Positions 1-8,361 of a stretch of DNA of 64,000 bases are shown here, one piece after another. The stretch is from NCBI RefSeq assembly GCF_022012435.1, contig NZ_JAKLUA010000004.1, positions 62,001-126,000 of the forward strand, given 5' to 3'. The notes under the pieces are model-generated. The model had not been told where the DNA came from. It was given only the letters and a program-made list of their open reading frames with translations, and did no database searches. How positions within the stretch are numbered: the first letter of the stretch is position 1; every line of letters begins with the position of its first letter. The stretch comes from Bradyrhizobium zhengyangense (GTDB taxonomy: Bacteria > Pseudomonadota > Alphaproteobacteria > Rhizobiales > Xanthobacteraceae). Both the position numbers and the translations under genes were made by a program.

Positions 1-1630
1 GATAATTGGCCACGACCTCCCAGATCGGCGGTCCCTCGGTTCCTTCGTTGACGCTGGCCCAGCCGGCGACCTGGTATTCCCTGTTCGGGTCGATCGGCGC
101 GCCGGTCTTGGCCATCTGCATGTCCGAGATGCGACTACCTTGCGGCTTCGTGACATCGATCGCGTAAGACAGCCCGCCGATCCGCACCATGTCGCCGCCC
201 TGCTGGTAATAGGGATCGACGTTGAAGAGATTGTCGGCGACGTCCTCGATGATCTCCTTCAACCGCGAACCCGTCATGCCCATGCGGTAGACGGCCGGAT
301 AGGTGATCGCGGTCGCATTGGTGACGTCCTCGAAGGTGATGTCCTGCCCCGGCAGCACGCTGGTGCCCCAGCGGAAGCCCGGCGACAGCGCGATCTCGGC
401 GTCGCGCTCCTGCATCAACGCCTGGCAGATCAGGTCGTCGAACGTGCCGTTGAAATTGCCGCGGCGGTAGAGCAGCGAGTCCGTCTTGCCGAGGACCTTG
501 GACAACTCGGCCGCAAAGGGCTTGCGCACCTCGGCGATCTTGGCGGCCATCTCGGCGTCCGCCGCGATGACGTCGGAAAACAGCGGGATGAGCTTGTAAC
601 GGAACGCCTTCACCTCGCCATCGCGGACGTCGAGGTCGAGCCGCGACACGAACTTGCCGGACGAGCCCGACGCGATCAGCAGCGTCTTGCCGACCTTGAC
701 CGCCTCGGGCAGCGCGTCATGGGTGTGTCCGGTCAGGATGACGTCGATGCCCTTGACGCGGCTCGCAAGCTTGCGGTCGACGTCGAAGCCATTGTGCGAC
801 AGCAGCACGACGAGCTGCGCGCCATCCTTGCGCGCCTTGTCGACCTGCGCTTGCACGTCCTCTTCACGGACGCCGAACGACCAGTTCGGAATCATCCAGC
901 GCGGATTGGCAACGGGCGTATAGGGGAACGCCTGCCCCAGCACCGCGATCTTGACGCCGCCGCGCTCGATCATGGTCGAGGCGTCGAACGCCGCCTCGTT
1001 CCATTCGGTGTCGCGGATGTTGAGGCCGAGGAACGGGAAGCCGAGGCTTTCGATCGCCTGCTTGACGCGCTCGGTGCCGTAGGTGAATTCCCAGTGACCG
1101 GTCATCGCGTCGGGCTTGAGCAGCGCCATGCAGTCGATCATGTCCTGGCCGCGCGTCCTCAGCGAGGACCACGAGCCCTGCCAGGTATCGCCGCCGTCGA
1201 GCAGCGCGACCTTGTCGCCGCGCTCGGCGCGGATCGCCTTGATCACCGTTGCGGCGCGATCGAGGCCGCCGATCCGGCCATAGCTCTTGGCGAGCGACTC
1301 GAAATCCTCCGACGTCAGGGCGTAGGCCGCGGACGAACCGGGCGCGATGCCGAAGCGCGCAAGAAACTCCTTGCCGGTGACGTGCGGCGGAAGGCCCTTG
1401 GCCTCGCCGACGCCGAGATTGGTCGAGGGCTCGCGGAAATAGAGCGGCATGAGCTGGCCGTGAATGTCGGTCACATGCACCAGCGTGACGTTGCCGAGCG
1501 GCTCGAAGGCCAGCAACTCCTTCTCGGTCAGACGCTGCTGCGCGACCGCCCGGGTCAGGCCCGGGCCCACACCGGCCGAAAGGGCGGCCGTCGCGGCGGC
1601 AACCTGAATGAACTCGCGGCGAGAGATCAT
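1..1630 (-). CDS. soxB: SoxB thiosulfohydrolase, 3' end beyond window
   Basis: SoxB hydrolyses the terminal sulfone from SoxY-bound thiosulfate intermediates in the periplasm. The reading frame is open from ATG at 1630 to the window edge. The N-terminus has a Tat-type signal (ISRREF followed by a small-residue hydrophobic stretch). The metallophosphatase/5'-nucleotidase core follows, with VHVTDIHGQ near residue 54, DGGDTWQGS, GHWEFTYG, LSHNGFDVD and LTGHTHDALP, which supply the Asp, Asn and His ligands of the dimetal site. It lies 27 bases downstream of soxA on the same strand. SoxB is about 560 residues in other species, so only a short C-terminal piece is missing. soxCD, if present, would lie to the left outside the window. 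Confidence 0.95.
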   Translation of the reverse strand, partial: MISRREFIQVAAATAALSAGVGPGLTRAVAQQRLTEKELLAFEPLGNVTLVHVTDIHGQLMPLYFREPSTNLGVGEAKGLPPHVTGKEFLARFGIAPGSSAAYALTSEDFESLAKSYGRIGGLDRAATVIKAIRAERGDKVALLDGGDTWQGSWSSLRTRGQDMIDCMALLKPDAMTGHWEFTYGTERVKQAIESLGFPFLGLNIRDTEWNEAAFDASTMIERGGVKIAVLGQAFPYTPVANPRWMIPNWSFGVREEDVQAQVDKARKDGAQLVVLLSHNGFDVDRKLASRVKGIDVILTGHTHDALPEAVKVGKTLLIASGSSGKFVSRLDLDVRDGEVKAFRYKLIPLFSDVIAADAEMAAKIAEVRKPFAAELSKVLGKTDSLLYRRGNFNGTFDDLICQALMQERDAEIALSPGFRWGTSVLPGQDITFEDVTNATAITYPAVYRMGMTGSRLKEIIEDVADNLFNVDPYYQQGGDMVRIGGLSYAIDVTKPQGSRISDMQMAKTGAPIDPNREYQVAGWASVNEGTEGPPIWEVVANY

Positions 1631-1657
1631 GCGCAATGCTCCTGCATGCTCATCGTT

Positions 1658-2479
1658 TCAATTGCGCACCGACGGCGTCTCGACCGGCAATCCGATGCCG
1701 CGCCAGGCGACATAGAGCTCAAGCGCAAGGAATTCGTCCGACAGCGGCTTGAACGGCTCGGCGCGCACGTCGAACATGCAGCCTTCGAAACGCTCATGCA
1801 GCGGCACCAGGCGCTGGTCGCGCAGCCGGTAGGTCGGAAAGCCGTTGGTCTGGCCCTGGCTCAGAAAATCGGCGCGCATGAACTTGCCGTTGTTGCGCTC
1901 GTGACAGGACTCGCAGGCGAGATCGAGCTGGCCGTAACGCGTGTAGTAGATCTGCTTGCCGCGCTCGAACCAGGGCGACATCGGACCATCGGTCTTTACC
2001 GTCACGGGCATGCCGTGGGACTGGTAGCGCACGAAGGTGGTCATGTCCGTCAGTTCCTGGGACTTGAACCTCCAGGGCTCCGCCTTCATGTGCTCGGTGC
2101 GGCAGATGTTGATGCGCTGCTCGAGATTGACCGGCTTCTTCAGCTTGTCGTCCCATTTCGGCATGGCGGCACCGACGCCCTTCATGCTGGTCTCGGCCTC
2201 GCCGTGACAGCTCATGCAGGACTTGCCCTCGCTCCCTTCGACCTTCTTCCAGACGTCCGCCGCGCGCTCCACAGCGAGGAAACCCGGATTTTCGAGATCG
2301 TCGTCCTGCAGCGCACGAGTCTCCTTGCTGCGGAACTCGTAGCCCGAGATGATTGTCTTGAAGACGTGGCCGGGCGGCGCCGGGATGCCCTTGCGCTCGG
2401 CCTCCTCTGCGAAGGCGACCGTCGCGATCGATGCGGCGGCCACGATCGCAGCGGCTATCCCAACATATCGTGGCACCAT
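1658..2479 (-). CDS. soxA: SoxA, c-type cytochrome subunit of SoxAX
   Basis: SoxA is the larger subunit of the SoxAX cytochrome, which oxidatively couples thiosulfate to the SoxY cysteine in the periplasm. The protein has a signal peptide ending near AFA-EE. It carries two haem c motifs, CMSCH and CESCH, so it is the dihaem type, and a late FEGCMFDVRAE segment that matches the conserved active-site cysteine region. I place the start at ATG 2479 because GGGAGG lies just upstream of it. A TTG 15 bases earlier would put this ribosome site inside the gene. It lies between soxZ and soxB in a compact operon. Confidence 0.94.
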   Translation of the reverse strand: MVPRYVGIAAAIVAAASIATVAFAEEAERKGIPAPPGHVFKTIISGYEFRSKETRALQDDDLENPGFLAVERAADVWKKVEGSEGKSCMSCHGEAETSMKGVGAAMPKWDDKLKKPVNLEQRINICRTEHMKAEPWRFKSQELTDMTTFVRYQSHGMPVTVKTDGPMSPWFERGKQIYYTRYGQLDLACESCHERNNGKFMRADFLSQGQTNGFPTYRLRDQRLVPLHERFEGCMFDVRAEPFKPLSDEFLALELYVAWRGIGLPVETPSVRN

Positions 2480-2507
2480 CCGAGCCTCCCTCAATGCGCG
2501 ATGCGCA

Positions 2508-2834
2508 TCATGCCTTGAGCGCGATCTTCTCTTCGGCCGTGATCACCGTGCCGTCGTCGTCAGTCCAGGAGAACTTGAACGATCCGGCCTCCTCCACCTT
2601 GGCGTCGAACTGGATGTAGGGATTGGCCGAGATCGCCGGCTCCAGCGCGCAAGAAAACACCGGCTTGCCGTTGAACTCGCAGGCGAACTTGTTGATGATC
2701 TTGCGCGGAATGGTCTTGCCCTGCGCGTCCTTGCGCTGGCCCGATTCCATGACATGCGAGACCAGGGTCTTGATCTGGATGACCTCACCCTTGGCGGCTT
2801 CCTTGGGAAGCTTGATGCGCGGTTTGTCTGCCAT
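2508..2834 (-). CDS. soxZ: SoxZ, sulfur carrier partner of SoxY
   Basis: SoxZ forms the SoxYZ heterodimer that carries sulfur intermediates on the SoxY cysteine. The 108-residue protein has the usual length and an all-beta sulfur-oxidation fold. Recognisable stretches are LVSHVMESGQRKD near residue 25 and FSWTDDDG near the end. There is no signal peptide, as expected, since SoxZ is exported by piggy-backing on SoxY. It sits 18 bases after soxY and 28 bases before soxA on the same strand. Confidence 0.95.
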   Translation of the reverse strand: MADKPRIKLPKEAAKGEVIQIKTLVSHVMESGQRKDAQGKTIPRKIINKFACEFNGKPVFSCALEPAISANPYIQFDAKVEEAGSFKFSWTDDDGTVITAEEKIALKA

Positions 2835-2852
2835 CTTTTCTCTCCTCAGCCC

Positions 2853-3305
2853 TTAGCCGCCGCAGCCGCCGATGGTGACCTTGACGGTCTTCTGTTCCGT
2901 GAACAGCGAGCCGTCGCTCATCTTCGCGATCGCAACCACGTTTTGCGTGGTCGCGAGCCGGATGCGGATCGAGGCTTCCGCCTTGCCCGACAGCGGCGTG
3001 AAGGACAGCGTTGCGACACCCGCGTTCGGGTTGCCGTCCGCGATGATCATGACGTCCTTGACATAGGAGTCCGCCGTCATCGGGCTCTCGATGTTGATCG
3101 ACAGCGGCACAGTGTTGCCGTTCTCCGCGATCTCCGGCAGGTCGAGCGAGATCTTGCCCTTTGCGGGCTGCTTGCCGCCCGTGAACTTCTCGATCCACTT
3201 GGCCGCGTCGTTCGTCACTTCGGCATCGGCCGCCATGGGCATCAGGGTCAGCATGACGAAGCCGCCCCCGAGCGCAAAAGCCTGCCGTCGATTGATGGCC
3301 TTCAT
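2853..3305 (-). CDS. soxY: SoxY, covalent sulfur-carrier protein
   Basis: SoxY holds the growing sulfur adduct on its C-terminal cysteine during thiosulfate oxidation. The sequence ends in GGCGG, the diagnostic swinging-arm motif. The N-terminus has a Tat signal (NRRQAFALGGG) with cleavage likely after ADA near residue 28. The 150-residue length is normal. An AGGA-type ribosome site precedes ATG 3305. It follows soxX by 18 bases, so soxXYZAB is one leftward transcription unit. Confidence 0.96.
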   Translation of the reverse strand: MKAINRRQAFALGGGFVMLTLMPMAADAEVTNDAAKWIEKFTGGKQPAKGKISLDLPEIAENGNTVPLSINIESPMTADSYVKDVMIIADGNPNAGVATLSFTPLSGKAEASIRIRLATTQNVVAIAKMSDGSLFTEQKTVKVTIGGCGG

Positions 3306-3323
3306 TCCTGGTCCTCCTCGCCG

Positions 3324-3779
3324 TCAGTTCAGCGTCTTGAGAAAAGCAACTACGTCCTCGACCTGCGAGGCCGTCAGAATCGACTTGCCGACGAATTCCG
3401 GGCGCACGCGACTCAAGCCGTCATTCTTGAAGAACGCGGGCATGACCGTGTCAGTGAAGATGCGCTTGGGGTCGGCGACGATGAGGCGCAACTGTGCCTC
3501 GGTGTAGCGGCCGGCCACGCCGTCGAGCGACGGACCGAACTCGCCGTGGAATTCCTCGGATTTCAGGCTGGTGACCTGGTGGCAGGCCAGGCAGTTGCCG
3601 AGCGTGCGCGTCAAGAACACCTTCTTGCCGGCCTCGGCATTGCCGGGTGTGCCGGTCAGGGATTTCGGCAGCGAGTCATTGACGACGTCGAGCTTGATCG
3701 GCGCCGCGGCCGGCTGCTGGGCAAGAGCGCCTCCGGCCGACAGACACAGTGCAAACGCAGCCACAAGCGAGCGCCGCAT
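3324..3779 (-). CDS. soxX: SoxX, c-type cytochrome subunit of SoxAX
   Basis: SoxX is the small monohaem subunit of SoxAX. The protein has a signal peptide (RRSLVAAFALCLSAGG, cleavage near ALA-QQ), one haem motif CLACH, and a downstream Met candidate for the sixth ligand in the DTVMPAFF segment. I choose ATG 3779, preceded by AAGGGTAGGGAA, over an upstream ATG at 3848. The longer form would add 23 residues in front of a perfectly good signal peptide and would run into the AT-rich promoter. It is the first gene of soxXYZAB. Confidence 0.92.
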   Translation of the reverse strand: MRRSLVAAFALCLSAGGALAQQPAAAPIKLDVVNDSLPKSLTGTPGNAEAGKKVFLTRTLGNCLACHQVTSLKSEEFHGEFGPSLDGVAGRYTEAQLRLIVADPKRIFTDTVMPAFFKNDGLSRVRPEFVGKSILTASQVEDVVAFLKTLN

Positions 3780-3846
3780 GTTCCCTACCCTTACAGCGGG
3801 GTGACGCCCGCTCTTGATTGCGATGAACTCACAGTCCATCAAATTC

Positions 3847-3870
3847 ATGTATTATGATATGTTTATATAA
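3847..3870. promoter_or_regulatory. AT-rich promoter segment of soxXYZAB, possible weak SoxR site
   Basis: This AT-rich stretch lies just upstream of soxX and downstream of soxW. It contains ATTATGATAT, which recurs at the soxW promoter, followed by TTTATATAA. It fits only loosely the ATAT-N12-ATAT spacing seen at the two better dyads (4539-4558 and 6047-6066). Assigning it to SoxR is an inference from context. Confidence 0.35.
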
Positions 3871-3907
3871 AAGGCAAGGTCAAGCGAAATTCGCAAGACG
3901 CGATCAG

Positions 3908-4534
3908 CTAACCGTTTGCAGCGAGGAAATCCCGGAACGAGCCGCGCTCATAGGCCCGCTCTCGCACGAAACGAAACATCGAAAGGAAGTGCGGCGGCTT
4001 GAGATAGCCGGGCGCCCGCGCCACTTCCCGCGCCATCGCTTCTTTCGCTTCGATGGCGTCGGATGACGGTGGAAAGAACTGGAAGGTCGGGGTGAACCTG
4101 ATCCCGTATTTCTGTGCGAGCTCCTTCTCGGACAATTCCTGGCGATCGAAATCCGTAACCTTGCGGGAGCCAATCAGATTGAGCTGCAAGACTTCGAAAT
4201 TGTTGTGGATGTATCTGGTGATGTCAGCGTCCGCGAAGTTCACCAAATGTGTCTCGCGGCAGTAGGGACAGCCGCGCAGCTCCCACATGATGGCGAAGCG
4301 CTTTCCGCTGGCGGCGGCGCTGTCGAGATCCTCGCGCAGATCGAGGAAGCTCTGCAGGAACCAGGGTTCATGATAGAGTCCATCTTCCCCGAGCGCTGGC
4401 TCTGCTGCGGCCACGCCACGACCCACGGCAAGGGCGGCGCCGGACGCTAGGGCGAGGAAGCCGCGCCGCGTGGCTGCGCGAAGCGAGATCGGGGATTCGT
4501 GCTCTGAGAGATCTTGCGCATCGGTCATTTTCAT
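3908..4534 (-). CDS. soxW: SoxW, periplasmic thioredoxin-like protein
   Basis: SoxW-type thioredoxins keep Sox proteins, probably the SoxY cysteine, reduced in the periplasm, with electrons from SoxV. The protein has a Tat-like signal (TRRGFLALASGAALAVG), then a thioredoxin fold with CPYC about 90 residues in and a cis-proline region FTPTFQFF. A GTG at 4552 would extend the frame but lies inside the dyad at 4539-4558. ATG 4534 or ATG 4528 is therefore more likely, though neither has a clear ribosome site, so a leaderless or very short leader is possible. It is divergent from the unknown gene at 4576 and shares its promoter gap. Confidence 0.85.
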   Translation of the reverse strand: MKMTDAQDLSEHESPISLRAATRRGFLALASGAALAVGRGVAAAEPALGEDGLYHEPWFLQSFLDLREDLDSAAASGKRFAIMWELRGCPYCRETHLVNFADADITRYIHNNFEVLQLNLIGSRKVTDFDRQELSEKELAQKYGIRFTPTFQFFPPSSDAIEAKEAMAREVARAPGYLKPPHFLSMFRFVRERAYERGSFRDFLAANG

Positions 4535-4538
4535 TATG

Positions 4539-4558
4539 ATATTCGAATACACGAATAT
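4539..4558. promoter_or_regulatory. Perfect inverted repeat, candidate SoxR operator
   Basis: ATATTCG (4539-4545) and CGAATAT (4552-4558) form a perfect 7-bp inverted repeat around a 6-base spacer. It lies between the divergent soxW and 4576 genes. ArsR-family regulators typically bind AT-rich dyads of this size, and an ArsR-type soxR lies 2 kb away. A related sequence sits between soxV and soxS. Confidence 0.55.
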
Positions 4559-4575
4559 AACAAGGATTTCCGATC

Positions 4576-5292
4576 ATGCGCTGCATCATCGTCCTGCTGG
4601 CATGGCTGGCTTCGGACGCACTCGCCCTGGGCGCGGACGCGGCAAAACCCGCGGATTTCGTATCGGCGATGGCACCGATCATGGCCAACCTGCGCACCGC
4701 CGCGAGCTATGCGCGCACCGGTAACGTCGCGCTGGCGCAGATGGAAACCGACGAGGCAGTAGCCGCGTGGAAGCGGCTCGAGCCGAATACATCCATCCCC
4801 CTCGTCTATGCGCCGGCCGCGTCGTCGGACTTTCTCGACCGCGGTCGCGAACACCTCACGGTAGCAACGCGTGCGCTCGACAGTGGAGACACCGTCGCTG
4901 CCGGCCGCGAGCTGCTTGCGCTTCGTCAGTCACTTCATGAGCTCAGGTTTCATGCGGGCCTCTACGATCTCGGCGACTGCGTCTTCGAGATCGCGCCGGC
5001 GATGGAGAAGCTGCGGGTCGCGGCCATGCGGTACGGCGAGCAACCTGCACCGGCGAACGCCGAGGACACCGTTGCCGCCGGGGGAGCATTTCGCGATCGC
5101 CTGCAGCGCTGCAACGAGTGGGCGAGCGCGGAGATCGCCAAGACAAGCGAGTTCCGCCGCCTGATCGACGGCGCGATCGCGAGCAGCGGTGCGATTGCGC
5201 ACGCGGCAATGGCCGGCGACGGCCCGCTCGTGCATCGTTACCTGATCGAGCTGCAGTCCTACGCTCAATTGCTCGATTTTCGCTTTGGTTGA
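4576..5292 (+). CDS. Predicted periplasmic helical protein of the sox cluster, function unknown
   Basis: I do not recognise this 238-residue protein. It has an N-terminal signal-type segment (CIIVLLAWLASDALALGA), then an alanine-rich, apparently all-helical body with repeated stretches such as LRTAASYARTGNVALAQME and ALDSGDTVAAGRELLALRQ. Two cysteines occur (LGDCVFE, QRCNEW), but there is no CxxCH haem motif. The look is of a periplasmic helical-bundle protein. AAGGA at 4562-4566 precedes ATG 4576. It is divergent from soxW across the candidate SoxR dyad and ends 4 bases from the convergent soxV stop. Co-regulation with sox is inferred; the function is open. Confidence 0.75.
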   Translation: MRCIIVLLAWLASDALALGADAAKPADFVSAMAPIMANLRTAASYARTGNVALAQMETDEAVAAWKRLEPNTSIPLVYAPAASSDFLDRGREHLTVATRALDSGDTVAAGRELLALRQSLHELRFHAGLYDLGDCVFEIAPAMEKLRVAAMRYGEQPAPANAEDTVAAGGAFRDRLQRCNEWASAEIAKTSEFRRLIDGAIASSGAIAHAAMAGDGPLVHRYLIELQSYAQLLDFRFG

Positions 5293-5295
5293 GAC

Positions 5296-6027
5296 TTAGC
5301 CGATGCTGGTGAGGCTGGGGAATCGCTCCAGCAGCCACTCCGAGGCCGCTGGCATCAGCCCGGTCAGGAACATCAGGCCGGTCACGACCAGGAAGGCACC
5401 CATCGCCTTCTCGACCAGGCCGAGATGCCGGCGGGCACGGCCAAGCACGACAATGAACTTGCTGGTGAAGGCAGCCGCGATCAGGAACGGAATACCGGTC
5501 CCAACTGAATAGGCGAGCAGCAGGAGCGCCCCCCGTCCCGTCGTCTCCTCCGAGCCTGCCATCAGCAGGACGGCAGCGAGGATGGGGCCGGCGCAGGGTG
5601 TCCAGCCGAACGCGAACGCCACCCCCATGACGAAAGCCCCCGCCACGCCGGCTGGCCGGTTGTCGACCTGCACGGTCGCGCTGCGATAGAGCAAGGGAAT
5701 CCTGAACATCCCGAGAAAATGCAGGCCCATCACGATGATCAGGCCGCCGGCGATGATGCCGAGCGTCGACAGATGCGCCGAGATGAAGCGTCCGGCGAGC
5801 GATGCGGTCGAGCCGAGGGCGACGAAGACCAGCGAAAAGCCCGCCACGAAAGCTAGTGCGGAAATCAGGACGCGTGGCCGCAGATTCGGCGTATCGCCGG
5901 ACAGATCCGTAACCGAGACGCCGGCCATGTAGCACAGGAAGGGTGGCACCAGGGGCAGGATACAGGGCGACAAAAACGACAATAGGCCCGCGACGAAGGC
6001 TGCCCCCAGCGTGACGTCCAAAGTCAT
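5296..6027 (-). CDS. soxV: SoxV / CcdA-family thiol-electron transporter
   Basis: This inner-membrane protein passes electrons from cytoplasmic thioredoxin to periplasmic thioredoxins such as SoxW and SoxS. The 243 residues show about six hydrophobic segments and the two conserved Pro-Cys sites of the family, LSPCILPLVPP near residue 20 and GWTPCAGPILAA near residue 145. The start at ATG 6027 gives the usual length. It diverges from soxS across a gap holding a SoxR-like dyad. Confidence 0.92.
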   Translation of the reverse strand: MTLDVTLGAAFVAGLLSFLSPCILPLVPPFLCYMAGVSVTDLSGDTPNLRPRVLISALAFVAGFSLVFVALGSTASLAGRFISAHLSTLGIIAGGLIIVMGLHFLGMFRIPLLYRSATVQVDNRPAGVAGAFVMGVAFAFGWTPCAGPILAAVLLMAGSEETTGRGALLLLAYSVGTGIPFLIAAAFTSKFIVVLGRARRHLGLVEKAMGAFLVVTGLMFLTGLMPAASEWLLERFPSLTSIG

Positions 6028-6046
6028 GGCGTCTCATCCCTAGCAC

Positions 6047-6066
6047 ATATACGAATTTAATGATAT
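6047..6066. promoter_or_regulatory. Imperfect dyad between soxV and soxS, candidate SoxR operator
   Basis: ATATACG (6047-6053), six bases, then ATGATAT (6060-6066) reproduces the size and the ATAT ends of the perfect dyad at 4539-4558. The core ACGAATTTAA resembles ACGAATATAA of that site. It lies in the divergent soxV-soxS promoter gap. Confidence 0.42.
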
Positions 6067-6102
6067 AAAGCGCTCAGGAAGTCCAGAGGCCTGTTGCCTA
6101 GA

Positions 6103-6474
6103 ATGAACCGAATCATCGCCTCGCTCGCAGTTGCCATCGCGCTCGCGCTGTCCGCGACGGAATCGCGCGCGGCTGAGCTCATTATGTTCGAGCGTGCCGG
6201 CTGCGTGTGGTGTGCGCGCTTCAATGCCGAGATCGCGCCAATCTATGCCAAGACCGAGGAAAGCCAGGTCGCGCCGCTGCGCCGGGTCGACCTGAACAGT
6301 CCCCTGCCCCCGGACCTCGCCGGAATCGATCCCGGCATCTTCACGCCGACCTTCGTCGTGGTAAAAGAAGGCCGTGAGATCGGGCGCATTCGCGGCTATC
6401 CCGGGGATGCATTCTTTTTTGGCCTCTTGGACCGGATCCTGTCTAGTACAGTACTGGAGCCAGCCAAGTCGTGA
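6103..6474 (+). CDS. soxS: SoxS, periplasmic thioredoxin-like protein
   Basis: SoxS is a small periplasmic thiol-disulfide protein needed to keep SoxYZ active. The 123-residue protein has a signal peptide (cleavage near SRA-AE), the redox motif CVWC, and the conserved FTPTFVVV cis-proline region. I use ATG 6103. A TTG three codons upstream is possible but has no better ribosome site. soxR follows 36 bases downstream in the same direction. Confidence 0.85.
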   Translation: MNRIIASLAVAIALALSATESRAAELIMFERAGCVWCARFNAEIAPIYAKTEESQVAPLRRVDLNSPLPPDLAGIDPGIFTPTFVVVKEGREIGRIRGYPGDAFFFGLLDRILSSTVLEPAKS

Positions 6475-6510
6475 CCGCTCTTTGGATTTTTCTCAGAGGA
6501 CTTTGACGTA

Positions 6511-6861
6511 ATGCCGTTGCCAAAGCTGAAGGAGATCGAGGGCTCTGCCGAGCTCGAGCAGATGATCGAGAAGGCGCGCGAGGCGAGCGACATGCTGAAG
6601 GCGCTGTCGCACGAGTCCCGTTTGTTGCTGCTTTGCATCCTCGCTGAGAGCGAAAAGTCCGTAACCGAACTCGAGCAGTTCCTCGGCGAGCGGCAGTCGA
6701 CCGTTTCCCAGCAGCTCGCGCGGCTCAGACTCGACCGCCTGGTGACGACTCGCCGCGACGGCAAGACGATCTATTACAGCCTCGCCAACGAGGACGTCCG
6801 CAAGATTCTCACCGCCGTCTATGATGTGTTCTGCGAGCCGGTACGCCGCCGCCGCCGGTAA
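6511..6861 (+). CDS. soxR: SoxR, ArsR-family transcriptional regulator
   Basis: SoxR is the ArsR-type repressor that controls sox genes in related bacteria. The 116-residue protein has a winged helix-turn-helix: LKALSHESRLLLLCILAE (helix start), SVTELEQFLGERQSTVSQQ (recognition helix) and a wing RRDGKTIYYSL. One cysteine is in the C-terminal helix (DVFCEPV). A second cysteine lies near residue 47 (LLCILAE), so a thiol-based switch as proposed for SoxR homologues is possible. AGAGGA lies upstream of ATG 6511. Confidence 0.88.
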   Translation: MPLPKLKEIEGSAELEQMIEKAREASDMLKALSHESRLLLLCILAESEKSVTELEQFLGERQSTVSQQLARLRLDRLVTTRRDGKTIYYSLANEDVRKILTAVYDVFCEPVRRRRR

Positions 6862-6936
6862 ATTTTCCGCGCTGGATTTTCGCAACCCTCCGGCGCAAAC
6901 TGCCCAAAGAGGCAGAACAAACATCTTGCGGGAGGA

Positions 6937-8016
6937 ATGCTCAATCCCTCGACCATAGCGTTCGCATGCGGGTTTGCCGCCGGTGCCGTCCTCGGTATTG
7001 CCGGCAGAGCGGGCCGTTTCTGCACGCTCGCGATGCTTGAGGATGCGTTCTTCGGATCGGATTACCGTCGCCTGAGATCCTTTGCGCTCGCTGCGGCGGT
7101 GGCGCTGCTGTTGACGCAGGCGCTCGCAGCTTTCGGCATCGTTGACCTGTCGCGGTCGATCTATCTCACGGCATCGATCGGGCTTGGCGGCGTGATCATC
7201 GGCGGGCTGATGTTCGGCGTCGGCATGGCACTGGTCGGCACTTGCGGCTTCGGCACCCTGGTACGCGTCGGCGGTGGCGATCTGCGCGCCATCGTGGTCT
7301 TTCTCGTGCTCGGCCTGTCTGCGCTCGCGACCATGCGCGGCATTACCGGCATGCTGCGCGTGGCATTGATCGAGCCACTTTCCCTGCAGCTTGCAGAGGG
7401 GCGCAACCAGACTCTGACATCGCTGCTCGGCGCAGGCAGCACGGCACGCGCGATTCTCGTCGTGACAATTGCCACCGCGCTCGCCTTTTGGGCGCTTGCG
7501 GACGGCAGGCTGATTCGGTCACCACGACTGCTGGCCTCCGGTCTGGCCGTCGGCGCCGCGATCGCATTCGGCTGGTTTGCGACCGGATGGCTTGCGGACG
7601 ACGAGTTCGATCCCGTGCGGGTCTCTTCCCTCACCTTCGTGGCCCCACTCGGCGACACCATCCTCTACATCGCCACGTTCTCAGGCGCGCGGCTGAACTT
7701 CGGGATCGGTTCTGTGGCCGGCGTGGTCACAGGCTCGTTTGCCGCCGCGATATTCGCGCGCGGCTTTCGCTGGGAAGCCTGCGACGACGCCCGCGAATTG
7801 AAGCGTCACATGATCGGCGCGCTCCTGATGGGCGTCGGCGGCATCATGTCGATGGGCTGCACCATCGGTCAGGGCCTGAGCGCATTCTCGACGCTCGCCG
7901 TATCGGCTCCGATAGCGATGCTGGCCATCGCCTGCGGCGCGTACCTTGGGCTCGAGTTCACGATGACGGGCGAATGGCTGCCAGCCTTCCGGAGGCTGTT
8001 CGGCGCATCGACCTAG
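6937..8016 (+). CDS. soxT: YeeE/YedE-family sulfur-compound transporter (SoxT-like)
   Basis: This polytopic membrane protein of 359 residues probably imports thiosulfate or another sulfur anion. It shows the family motifs GTCGFGTLVRVGGGD near residue 101 and SMGCTIGQGLSAFSTL near residue 305, where conserved cysteines lie on the substrate path in YeeE. About nine to ten hydrophobic segments are visible. GGGAGGA abuts ATG 6937. It follows soxR and is the last gene of the locus before the tRNA remnant. Confidence 0.85.
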   Translation: MLNPSTIAFACGFAAGAVLGIAGRAGRFCTLAMLEDAFFGSDYRRLRSFALAAAVALLLTQALAAFGIVDLSRSIYLTASIGLGGVIIGGLMFGVGMALVGTCGFGTLVRVGGGDLRAIVVFLVLGLSALATMRGITGMLRVALIEPLSLQLAEGRNQTLTSLLGAGSTARAILVVTIATALAFWALADGRLIRSPRLLASGLAVGAAIAFGWFATGWLADDEFDPVRVSSLTFVAPLGDTILYIATFSGARLNFGIGSVAGVVTGSFAAAIFARGFRWEACDDARELKRHMIGALLMGVGGIMSMGCTIGQGLSAFSTLAVSAPIAMLAIACGAYLGLEFTMTGEWLPAFRRLFGAST

Positions 8017-8290
8017 ACGAGTTGGAGACAGCCCCCGCTTCTGAGGCCGCCGTCGTCGTGCTTTGGCTCGTGCAGCGGCGCGACCAACTGGCCCGGGCAT
8101 AGTCCGGCTACAGATACCTCGCGAAGGACGGAGCAGCGCAGACTGTCCGCTTTACTCGCCCCAATGTCCTATTTTACGACGGACACGTAATCGATCTGTC
8201 CCATAAGATCCGCGCACTATATCGAATGCGGAAAGGTACAGATACGAAAGGAAAGCCGAACAACGAACTGGCCGCGTCCGCCCTCAGAAA

Positions 8291-8324
8291 ATCGCCGCGC
8301 GAGACCATTCTTGTTCGCGGCGAT
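8291..8324 (-). terminator. Intrinsic terminator downstream of the tRNA-Lys fragment
   Basis: ATCGCCGCG (8291-8299) and CGCGGCGAT (8316-8324) form a perfect 9-bp stem with a 16-base loop. On the minus strand the stem runs into TTTTC. Position and direction fit the terminator of the original tRNA-Lys gene. Confidence 0.6.
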
Positions 8325-8361
8325 CTCTCTGCGAAGGGCTTGGAAATTAAGGGGTTTCCAA

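Noticed and set aside
140..2518. Very long open frame on the plus strand across the soxA-soxB region
   Set aside because: It is antisense to soxB and soxA, whose minus-strand products carry haem and metallophosphatase motifs; such mirror frames are common in high-GC DNA.
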